In this document: piece after piece, positions 53,684 to 62,952 of the stretch
How positions within the stretch are numbered: the stretch's first letter is position 1
Layout: each line of letters begins with the position of its first letter
Origin: Tricholoma matsutake
Taxonomy: Eukaryota; Basidiomycota; Agaricomycetes; Agaricales; Tricholomataceae
Direction: 5' to 3'
Assembly: GCA_026075535.2 (NCBI GenBank)
Contig: AP026539.1
Location: forward strand, 9,238,001-9,302,000
Length of the DNA stretch: 64,000 nt
Program-made: the position numbers and the translations under genes
The notes under the pieces: generated by a model
Databases searched by the model: none
What the model was told of the DNA's origin: nothing
What the model saw: the letters and a program-made list of their open reading frames with translations, nothing else

Positions 53684-53735
53684 CTAAAACTAATGAAAAC
53701 AGTTAGTTGGTTGAAAGAAACATCATGAAACGTAC
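53684..53735 (-). other. Intron-like block in element I
   Basis: 52 nt on the minus strand: GTACGT, T-rich, branch CCAACTAACTG, GTTTTAG. Next to GGGCCC-type half-hairpins (TTTGCGCCCT and GGGCCCA). Confidence 0.7.
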
Positions 53736-54697
53736 CTAGGGCGCAAACAAATCACTTGGGCCCATTTTGGGTGCAATGGCTCGTCTCAGGCTGCTGCTCT
53801 CAGTAGTTGTCGTTTTCCGGCGTCATCACGCAGTGTGTTGAAGATGTTCTGTTTGGTCAGGCATCGAAATTCAACCAAGTTTGTCAGCATTTCCGTTTTT
53901 GGAAGGTCACCTGACATTTCAGGGGAGGGGTTGAGCTGGGCGAGCTAAGGAAACTGAACACAGCCTGCAGAGGTAGCCTCGGAGGCCTATTCCTGTCATC
54001 ACAAAGAATAGGCCTTGTAGGGTTGTTGTAGGGTCTGACTAAGCAAAGAAGGTGCTGCCTAAGGTGCTCCACGCAGCAGATGTTGTTGGATGGGGAGAGC
54101 AGGCATATCTTTTGAGTCTACTAATATATGTCGAGACCATATACATATAACTTATTCTTCTGAAACCAGCCAGGGTTTTGGCTTGCTTTTTACAAAAAAG
54201 TTTGACATCTGATCAAAATCTCTGAAAAACGGCCAAGAAACCACAACCTGAAACACCTACTAGAATTGTGTGGCACGCATGCTAGGCCTTGGATCCTGCA
54301 TCCGTTCAAAGACCTAAACCAATGTTAAGGTGTATTTCGCAAAGGTTGTAAAAAAAAACATCACCTTCGTAACTGTGATACCATAGTCTGTGTCAGGTCG
54401 AGGAACGACCGAATTCACATCGAATGATTTGATCGCATTTTCAAGTTCATATCCTTGCTGTGTTAGTTAAATATGTCACTGGAATCAATATCAGGGTGTA
54501 ATAAATTATAGTACCTGTTCCACTAGCATAGGATCAGAGATTGGCCCGACACTACGCGTCAAATCGTTCCAAGATGCACGGGCGTTCAGTGTCGACAATA
54601 GGCAATTCGAGTAAAGCTTGGTGAGCGTTAAATCCCAGATTAAGTTCCTGTGTCATAGCATCTGCTAAGTCATAAAACAATCGAAGAGACAGATACA

Positions 54698-55087
54698 CTA
54701 ACAAAGTCGAATGCTGCATAATACCAAGGCATAATGAGTTAGTGAGTCAATCTTTTCACGGACAAACGCACTCCAAGCGCTGGAAGGATACCAAAATACA
54801 TTAGCAATATAAGAATAACAAGCAATGCTAACGCATTTACTCATAAAGAAGACGACATCGCCCACTGCGACCAATGCACTGTCCGAAGGAGCGCGCATAC
54901 TAAGGACGAACCAAATAGGATGATACGATAGAGTACTGACGTCGGCAAGCCCGTTTGAATGGTCACTAGTCACAAAATCATTCAGCTGAAATGTTATCGG
55001 ACCGTTGGATCGAACTTCGGATAATCTTGGAGATGACATCATCAGTTGCCACAAAGCCTGTTCGTCGCTTCGACTATGGATGATCAA
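54698..55087 (-). CDS. Possible exon, unknown product
   Basis: 130-codon minus-strand frame with two hydrophobic stretches (FV-LSMRAPSDSALVAVGDVVFF and SIACYSYIANVFWY regions). No domain recognised. Lies in CpG-rich sequence, codons unlike those of the decayed transposons. Could be part of a membrane protein gene or a chance frame. Confidence 0.25.
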   Translation of the reverse strand: MIIHSRSDEQALWQLMMSSPRLSEVRSNGPITFQLNDFVTSDHSNGLADVSTLSYHPIWFVLSMRAPSDSALVAVGDVVFFMSKCVSIACYSYIANVFWYPSSAWSAFVREKIDSLTHYALVLCSIRLC

Positions 55088-55969
55088 GCAACTGGGATGT
55101 TCTCAAAATAGAGTGGTGGCATACCAGGCCTCGAACTAGGGCAATCGTGATGACCACGTCGGCGACGGATGAGGACAAGAACCACAAGAGCGCAGGATAG
55201 TGCAATTCCGGTTTTCGTACAATCAGCTTGATCTGGACCCATTTAACTGCAGTCCAGACGCCGCCGCCTGATTGTGTGTGATATCGGTTAATCAGATGTT
55301 AAGAAGCCGTACGCACTGAGGGAGAGAACCGAGAGGAACATAACCAAAGCCGGTATCCAATTGCTTTTTGTGAACATTCTTATTCTGAACGCAAAAAAAA
55401 ATTGGATTGGTGTTGAGACCGCCGCCTGTAGTGAATTTTACTGTTGGTCTAGATCCTTCAAATTTTTACTCACGATGACGAGGGGCTCTAATACAATATG
55501 TCAGTCGTTGAGCATTTTGCAGAGTGTCGTTCTCACCAGATGGAAGGACTGTACATGCGACTGATTAGTTCCCGATCTCTAGAACGGATATGCACCTACG
55601 CGTCGGAAAGTAGGTTGTCATCGCAGCAGTTCCTGGCATGTATCAAGATGAGATGGTGAGGGTTAGACAGGTCACAGGGACTTCAATATGCACCATGCTG
55701 CAGAATCAGAGGCTCATACATGATATGTATATCGAGCGCGGTGTTCAGAGTTTCAATGATGAACAGGTACAGTACCTGGTCCTAAGTTAGACTGTACAGA
55801 TAGGCGGGGATCCATTACTTGACGAACCAAATACTTGATCCACGGCTTATCTCTAGAGCACACATCGATGAGACTGGTGAGTTGAATGACTAATAAGCTC
55901 ACGCTTTGTATGTGCGATAGTACGAATACATCTAGCCAAGGACGCGCCTAAGCTTTCAAGTTCTCTGCG

Positions 55970-56344
55970 TCATTGAAAGCACATACCTGAACTAACAATA
56001 CCTGAAGACGGGTGAGAAAATCGAAGCATATGTGTCCTACGTGTACTAAAAAACGTACCCCATAAAGAATCATATTGAGGAAGACACCAATAAGCATTGG
56101 CCCAAGCCTTTATTGCCCATATATTAGCAACGATCTCGGATTCGTGTGGTTCTGCTGCAAACGCACGTAAGACGAATGTCGGGCATGGCGAACGAGAAGC
56201 GGAGCTAGCGATCCATTGGTTGTCGAGAGCTATATATATATGAGGACCCTGTTGGTCTGTTTGCAGAGATATACTGTCATATACAGAATACCTGTACCCA
56301 AACAGGAATCCCGTCCACACCCGAAGCGCAAGTAGAGGGTCCAA
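55970..56344 (-). CDS. Possible exon, unknown product
   Basis: 124-codon minus-strand frame beginning MDPLLALRVWTGFLFGYRYS. ANIWAIKAWANAYWCLPQYD faintly echoes SYIANVFWYPSSAW in the frame 54698-55087, so the two could be diverged duplicates or parts of one gene. No function assigned. Confidence 0.25.
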   Translation of the reverse strand: MDPLLALRVWTGFLFGYRYSVYDSISLQTDQQGPHIYIALDNQWIASSASRSPCPTFVLRAFAAEPHESEIVANIWAIKAWANAYWCLPQYDSLWGTFFSTRRTHMLRFSHPSSGIVSSGMCFQ

Positions 56345-57218
56345 AAAAGGAAATAACCAAGGAGTGCTCTGTCATTGAGCCTTGTATTTTACTCCCGAGC
56401 TTTGGATCCTACATCGTGGTAGGTTTACATTGATTAAAACAGTGTCCAAGGGTAGCAGAACGTTATCTCTTCTGGTGCAGTTTTTGTGAGGGCACCGAGA
56501 CGTAGTCTGCGGGTACGAATTGGCTGCCGGATTTGGATTGAAGGATAGCTGGTTTGAAAGAGTTTATGCCGATGAATTATCTGCCTCGTTACCATACAAC
56601 GGCGGTTCAGAGCTACTATCGTAGGCGAGAGAACGCATCAGAGGAGGCCAGAGCCAAGCCAGGCACTTTGGTGGAGACCATTAATATGTTATATAATTAT
56701 AGTTCAGATCCATTGGAAAAGCGTTGAAGATTTGCGAGTGGTCTCCAAGTCAGTCTCTATCAACTTATGTAAGAGTGACGTAGTGACAGCCTCTAGTCTC
56801 CTGTAGCTGACCTAATATATCAGGATAACACCGGGGGAAATTCACCATGTACTATCGGATAGTCTATATCAACTTGAGGGTGGCGTAGTGAAGTCCTTGG
56901 GTCAGTTCCGCAATTATCGGACACCAAGTTGTAGCAAACATAGCCTAAAGAGGATGCTTAAAGCTTTGTCATACATTCACGTTACACCTAAGTCCGAACG
57001 CGCCAAGGCCTGAGGCAGAACGTGCCCCGCGCCCGAGCTGCACTTGTGGCGCTACGGAAGGGCGCGTAGAGCGATTGAGCAGCGTGTCCCTCAATGGGCC
57101 AATACCCCCGTGTCTGAAAAAGAGAACAGAGCCTGAAATGTGGTTACAAGTGAGCACAACTATCGCACATGTGCGTAGATATAATTTGGAAGCGGGTAGT
57201 AACTAAGCGGATCGGATG

Positions 57219-58124
57219 CACCGCTTCTTGATCTTTAACCACCACCATCCGGTCGTGGGAATTCGGTGCCCCTATGACTGTGCTTTATTCTACCTAACAC
57301 CTCCTCACTAATCACTGTCGGGCCTCTCTCATGGCTCGAGCCGTCATCCTTTATAAACTACCCCTTCATTTTATCTTATCGGAGTTCATCGCGACGATTT
57401 GCGTGGTGGACCCCACATGCTCTTGCTGGCGGCAGGAATGCCCTGCTATCCATCTTACCCTCAATGCGACTCAGGCACCATTTTCGAGGCCTCGACGTAC
57501 CGCCACCAGCTCTGCTTGGCGCAGACCTTGGCTTGTGTCAAGGGTGCAATCCGTTGTCGATTGGGTAGAGACCTACAACCTTCGGGGAGGAAGACCAATA
57601 GTGGAAGGTCGCCAATGGCCGATCATAGGACTGTCCCTGCATGGCCTACACCCTATTGGGAGAGCGTTGGCATACTCGACTTGGGACTTCATCGGCAAGG
57701 GGTGGACCGCGGACGTATATACCGTGGGAGGAATAGATGGGGAACAGGGGGAGTATCGGTTGAGGGGGATGGGGGGTGGAACTGCAGAGTAAAGGCAAGA
57801 GTCGTTCATTTAACCACGATCATTTTTTCTTTTCCGACAGGCGCAAGTTAAGCCTTCCCGTGATCGATCCCGTGTTCGTACACCAACTATGCAGTTCGCT
57901 GACAGCTGGAAGCCTCGGTGCTCATGCGGGCTCGGGAAGTATAGAATACCATAGTGGGAGGAAGTGCATCAGCCAGTCCTGCAAGCTTGAGAGGGCGTGG
58001 TAGCGGTTCAGGTGCTTGTCGATGAGGAGGGTTCTTTAGGTGTAGCCTACTTCCAGGGGATTGTGTTTGGGCGCCCTTTTAAAAAAGGAATAAATCCTTA
58101 ATCCAAAAAAAAAAAAAAAAAAAA
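57219..58124 (+). mobile_element. Retroposed insert with poly(A) tail and 12-14 bp TSD
   Basis: Flanked by GCGGATCGGATG at 57207-57218 and 58125-58136 (plus two ambiguous A). The insert ends in A20 (58105-58124) preceded 11 nt upstream by AATAAA (58089-58094). This is the signature of LINE-mediated reverse transcription of a polyadenylated RNA. The 905 bp body has a 153-codon frame at 57331-57792 with no recognised domain. Source could be a 5'-truncated LINE, a SINE-like RNA or a cellular mRNA. An intron-like CTTTTCCGACAG near 57828 speaks mildly against a fully spliced mRNA. Confidence 0.82.
57331..57792 (+). CDS. Open frame in the retroposed insert, unknown
   Basis: 153 codons starting MARAVILYKLPLHFILSEFI; later WPIIGLSLHGLHPIGRALAY and GIDGEQGEYRLRGMGGG. 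A second frame (57399-57851) overlaps it at similar length, so coding status is uncertain. No domain recognised. Confidence 0.25.
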   Translation: MARAVILYKLPLHFILSEFIATICVVDPTCSCWRQECPAIHLTLNATQAPFSRPRRTATSSAWRRPWLVSRVQSVVDWVETYNLRGGRPIVEGRQWPIIGLSLHGLHPIGRALAYSTWDFIGKGWTADVYTVGGIDGEQGEYRLRGMGGGTAE

Positions 58125-58136
58125 GCGGATCGGATG

Positions 58137-59408
58137 TAACTAAAGGGATTCCGAGTTCTAAGTATAGCGCATTCGTTGTGATGTGACCAAGGTGACCCAA
58201 GTCGCCGATCGAATCCGCATCTATCCACATCAAGCATTCGTCGTGACCCGGTGACCTGGTGACCTGCGGTCGCTGATCGAATTCGCCCTGTCTGGATTGG
58301 GACCAAGCCTTGGTAGGGATAATCCGGGGTCCTCAGTCACTCCCTGATCACTATCCATCAGGCGAGCCATCAGTAAACAAATAACCATAGATAACAATTT
58401 GATTAGCAATATCCATCACGCTCCTTTCAAACCCGCTGTCCAGCATGCCACAGTTGGTGGTTGGCCCCAGGAATTTGCAGAGAGCTTGTATTCTACATAA
58501 GGATCATGAATATAAAAAAACTCCCCTTATCGAGCAGTGTAGAGATAGTCCAGATACCAATTTCTCCCAATCAGGAGTATTTTCACTTACTGTACATGAG
58601 TTTCACCAAAGCTTTATGGACTTTCTTCAAATAAAATTCATAGGCATACTAACGCATACTGTGGGCACTGATCACAAAAGTCCTGAGGTCCAGAACCTGT
58701 GGGAACAAGGTTTAATATTGAGTTTTCAAACACTTACCCACTTTCAAACCCAGCACCAGGAATAGTATGCTGTGCGAAAAATATACTGCGACCTCATCTG
58801 GAGCATTTTTCACATAGATAAGCTACAGTGTACCGAATGATATGGGTTCAGTGGATGCTGTTGAACAGTCTATATATATGCACATACTATAGTAACTAAT
58901 GAACGCACCATTAGAACAGTTGCTGCACTGTACTGTAGATGTGCATTGAGCATGTAATATAAATATTGATATAACTTATGAAATAGCACAGGCAGTGGAA
59001 TCAGCATCGGCATTTGGCATTTGGCATTCTGCATGCAATGGTTGTGGCTGATGTGGCTGAACTATGAAGGAATTTTTTCTGATGCCACAATGTCAGATAA
59101 TAGATTGAGTAAGACTATCAATTATTCATTTTGAGTAATGTGGAGACCAATGGAACAGCATCAGCATGCCAATATATATGGCCAATGCCGATGCCTTGGC
59201 CAAAGAAAATTTTCCCCATGCCAAAAGTTCAAGTTGTACAGGGACATGTATAATAGATTGCATAAAACCTTCATTTATGCAGATTATTCATTTTGAATAG
59301 TGTAGAGACTGATGGAATGGCATCGGCACCCCACTCGGCATGCTCATAGGTGTGGTCGATGCTGATGCCATGGCCAAAGAAATTTTTCCCTGTGCCAAAA
59401 GTTCAAGT
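58137..59408. repeat. Non-coding stretch with diverged direct repeats
   Basis: From 58980 two to three related units share CATCGGCA, GATGCCWTGGCCAAAGAAA and TGCCAAAAGTTCAAGTTG (ends near 59237 and 59409), about 180 bp apart. 58137-58980 shows no gene; duplicated GTGACCTGGTGACC near 58240-58265. Confidence 0.5.
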
Positions 59409-59682
59409 TGTTGAAATTAAACCCTGAGATACATGCTGCATACATGAGGCAATACATGCAGCATACACATGTTACTGTGCTTACTGCGCATACATGTGGT
59501 AAACATATTCCCAAGTCATGTGACATCCTTATTATTATGTATATAAGGAGAACCTGTACCATAGTAGGAATACAGTGTTCTTACCTCTGCTAACCCTAGC
59601 TGTAAGTCTAACTAAACCCCAGGTAGGTTGTAAGGAACGTGTTGTCTCTTCCCCTGTGCAGCGTATATAGTCTGCTCCAACA
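59409..59682 (+). repeat. copia-2 5' LTR
   Basis: 274 bp, TGTTGAAATT to CTCCAACA. TATA-like GTATATAAGG at 59537-59546, with repeated ATACATG motifs upstream. Start is inferred from the TGTTG terminus; the second LTR is not available for comparison. Confidence 0.75.
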
Positions 59683-59694
59683 GGTTATGGGCCC
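59683..59694 (+). other. copia-2 primer binding site
   Basis: GGTTATGGGCCC directly after the LTR, same type as copia-1 and one base longer: complementary to an initiator tRNA-Met anticodon arm. Confidence 0.7.
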
Positions 59695-59909
59695 TGCTGG
59701 GCACGTCACGAATGCGCCTTAATTGGCTGCGAACAACGTTGACTTCATCGTCTCCAAATTATAACCTTGCACTCTTCGTGAGCTGCACTTAAAACCTAGG
59801 TTGACTAGGGTTAACCACTCTGAAGGAGTGTTTTTTCCTGAGATTGTGAAACATGTTTTCTTGGATAAAAGACTGATTGAGCACTTTTAACAGCTGCCAC
59901 CACATAATC

Positions 59910-60801
59910 ATGTCTTCAACCCTTGAAAAACTCATACAAACTTTCGATGGCTCAAATTACATTCAATGGGCCAACTCCATGAAGGTGTGGCTCAGGTCTC
60001 AGGGCCTCTGGCAAATAACTAGCGGGGCGGAAGTCAAACTGCCTCCGGCACCTCCTTTGACGGCAACAAACGCTACTCTCGTAGCGGATGCTACTGCCAA
60101 GCTCCAGACCAGGCTATTGGTAGCCTAGTGCTCCACCTGGCCCCCTCCATTCAGCAGTGTGCCAACACCAAGGACACTGCTGAGGAGGTGTGGACCTCAT
60201 TTGCACCGTTTATGGTGTCGATGGCCCCTCCCAAGTCTTTGCAGACTTTAGGTCTGCAATAGCAATCAAAATTCTGGCTGCAAATCCTGTGCCAGAGATT
60301 GCTAAGATGGCTGACAAGTTTGAGCACCTCATGGCTGCCAATGTTGCCATCCCTGAACTAGTTCAGGCGATGATCCTACTTGCTGCAATGCTGCGCGAGT
60401 ACGATTCTTTGTCCGCCATGGTCCTTAACATGACCGCTACTAGTGCCTTGACGTTTAAACATGTCAAGGACTCCATTGTTGCTGAAGCCTCAAGGCGCAC
60501 GGCAGTAGGAAAGCCTGCTGGCCAGCCTCAGGCCAACAAACTTTCCGCTGTCAAACGCAAAGGGGGAAACCCCAAATGGCAGCCCAAAGAAGGGCAAAAC
60601 AACAATGTAGATTTGTCCCGAAAACGTGGACAATGCGGGGACAAAAAGACTAAGGAGGAAAAGCCTAAAGAGAAACATACCCACCTCACCTCCAGTGCCT
60701 TTACCACCATAAATGGTAATGGCACCATCATACTGCCGATGCCGCTCATTCAGTGCATCGAAAAACGCGACCACACTCCCACAAGGGATCCTTGCTGCTG
60801 A
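59910..60801 (+). pseudogene. copia-2 gag
   Basis: Begins MSSTLEKLIQTFDGSNYIQW with MKVWLRSQGLW, a standard copia Gag N-terminus; LVLHLAPSIQQCANTKDTAE, FADFRSAIAIKILAANPVPE and REYDSLSAMVLNMT follow after two frame changes (about 60110 and 60210). A Lys/Gly/Gln-rich tail ends in KEKHTHLTSSAFT. No CCHC knuckle is visible, so RNA binding may rest on the basic tail. Confidence 0.85.
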
Positions 60802-60819
60802 CCACCTCCACAGGCATAT

Positions 60820-62514
60820 ATGGGCACGGCCTCTACCTCTCATTCGGTTTACGCCAAATATCAGCAAGCTCGAGACACCCTCGAGCAAATGCATCTTCCG
60901 TGCACCGCAAAAAATCTGCAACTGCTGGAAGAGCACCTAACGGTGCGAGAAGGTAAGAGGAGGAGGATCAAACCAGAACCAAGAATTGAGGAGGTAGAAG
61001 ACGACATCGTCTCCCTCAGATCCGAACCTCCGGTGTCTGATGAGGAAGTATGGAAAGCCGTCGACAAGATGCTCATCAATGAACCCCTTGAAACAGGAGC
61101 ATATGATGACAGGTCAGTCCTTTTCCCTGCCACAAGCACAAAGATTAATATTCCTACGAATACAGCAAACTTTTCATGTGAAATTTTACTGCTATTAAAT
61201 GTATCATGGAATTATTTAGATCTTAATATATGTGTTATGTGTGCAAATGGAAATTGTAAGAAAGGTGCATACTGGATCATGGATTCAGGTGCATCAAAAC
61301 ACTTCACTGGTGAAATGAAAGATTTTGCTTCCTATGAGCCTTTACCAAGAAAGGACTCTACCTTGGTCCAAACAGCCACGGGTACTACTCATATAGTAGG
61401 AAAAGGAGCAGTCTTCATTAGACATCAAGTAGTATGTCACGGGAAGTCAGAGACGCATGAAACACAATTATACCCCGTCTACTACATACCCGACATTAAT
61501 ACTCGATTAATGTCAATGGGTGTCTTCTTGCAAGACAGAAGTGATGTGCATGGTTCCTCCGCACACATTTCATTTATTGAGAAAGGAAACCCAATCATGC
61601 GTTGTGTCCCTCTTAGGAGAAGTGACACAATTTATTGGGCTTGGACTCATATAATGAGCACCAAAAAGGTCAATGTCATGACCATTTACGTCGCTGACTA
61701 CTTGACTTGGCATAGGTGACTTGGACACCCATCCAAAGAGGCGCTAGGGAAAATGCCTAATAGCACCATCAAATTCCCAAGGAATTTAATTATTCCTAAA
61801 GACAAAATTATATGTCCAGGGTGCACTGAAGGGAAAATGACCTCAAAACCTTTTCCCGAATCAAATTCATGTGCAGCAAAACCCTTTGAATTAATACATT
61901 CTGATCTAAAGGAACTCCCAGTACTATTGTACCACAAACATAAATACTTTATTGTATTTCTGGATGACAAAACATCACATATCTGGGTTCAGTGACTTAG
62001 AAAGAAGTCTGACACTGCTGCAGCAATTAGACAATTTCAGGCAATGGCTTTGACCCAGTATGGCACTACAATCAAGCGCTGGCATGTTGATCCAGGGGGG
62101 GAGTTCAAAGATCGTGAGCTACAAAATACGCTCAAGGATTTTGGCATCAAAATAGAGATGTCTGCACCCCACATTCACCAACAGAACGGGCGCGCAGAGT
62201 GCACCATAAGGACAATAATGGAAAAGTCACAAACCCTGCGATTTACCGCTTGTCTACCACAATCATGGTGGGAAGTTTGCATTGAACATGCAACACACCT
62301 ATACAATCAAACCCCAATAAGGCGCCTGAAATGGCTGACACCTTTTGAGGACCTGACAAAGGTCCACCCAGATCTAAACAATCTGAAGGTCTTCGGTTGC
62401 AGTGCTTACGTCTATCTACCCAAGGAAAAACGTCCAACCACATTATCTCCTCGATCGGAGTTAATGACGTACCTTGGATTAGAAGATGGCATTAAAGCAT
62501 ACCGTTTCATGTGA
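60820..62514 (+). pseudogene. copia-2 protease and integrase
   Basis: One frame, broken by TGA codons at about 61717, 61993 and 62512 only. Protease WIMDSGASKHFTGEMKDF (about 61280); HLGHPS-like and CPGCTEGKM zinc region; integrase core LIHSDLKELP (first Asp), WHVDPGGEFKDREL (DxGGEF motif with Asp kept, Asn replaced) and QQNGRAECTIRTIMEKSQT (Glu). C-terminal WWEVCIEHATHLYNQTPIRR, LKVFGCSAYVYLPKEK. All three stops fall where CGA (Arg) fits the family. The early part (60820-61200) is an Arg/Glu-rich spacer. Confidence 0.9.
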
Positions 62515-62952
62515 CTTAATGGCGCAATATTCATTGGTGCTACAGCACTATTTGATGAAACATTGTTCCCATGCTGTCCTGGAGCTAAAACTCCTGCCAA
62601 GACAGACCTTGGTGATTTTCCACATCCATGATTCTATACCGCCACAAAATCTGCCCCTTCCTCCATCATCGGAAGATGATGATGATGTACCAAGTGAGCA
62701 AAAGGCGCATGATGATGCGACTGACACTCCTCCTCCGCTGCCTCCAGTAACCACTGAGGACTTTTGTCCAAGACGTGAAGATCAACAGGAATGGCAGCAA
62801 TTGCCCCATTGATCAGGCAGGCAGAGGAACATCCCAAACCATCCTGGCAATACCTATGGAGAGAAGCGACTCCCCTCTGACATAGAGAGAGATATTGCAT
62901 GTGATCAATATTGGAAGAGATCTGTGGGTCAAGATTCGGATCATAACCGAAC

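Larger units (their letters stand above)
52813..53946. mobile_element. Element I: Mutator-like MITE carrying the cassette, 9 bp TSD AAGGAAACT
   Basis: Inverted ends AGCTCSCC, GCTCAACCCCTCCCCTGAAA and GTCAGGTGAC (about 40 bp) at 52813 and 53946. Perfect 9 bp TSDs AAGGAAACT at 52804-52812 and 53947-53955, the Mutator-like hallmark. Inside is a minus-oriented cassette with hairpins at about 53044, 53323 and 53545 and an intron-like block 53684-53735. CpG sites are abundant, so it looks younger or unmethylated. Confidence 0.85.
53956..57204. other. CpG-rich region, possible host-like sequence, unresolved
   Basis: Base composition differs from the rest: CpG is common and there are no obvious repeats or transposon domains. 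Minus-strand frames 54698-55087 (HPIWFVLSMRAPSDSALVAV and CYSYIANVFWYPSSAWSAFV) and 55970-56344 (HIYIALDNQWIASSASRSPC, IWAIKAWANAYWCLPQYDSL) have plausible composition with hydrophobic stretches and could be exons of one intron-rich gene, but I could not join them or name a family. No feature beyond these frames can be supported. Confidence 0.35.
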
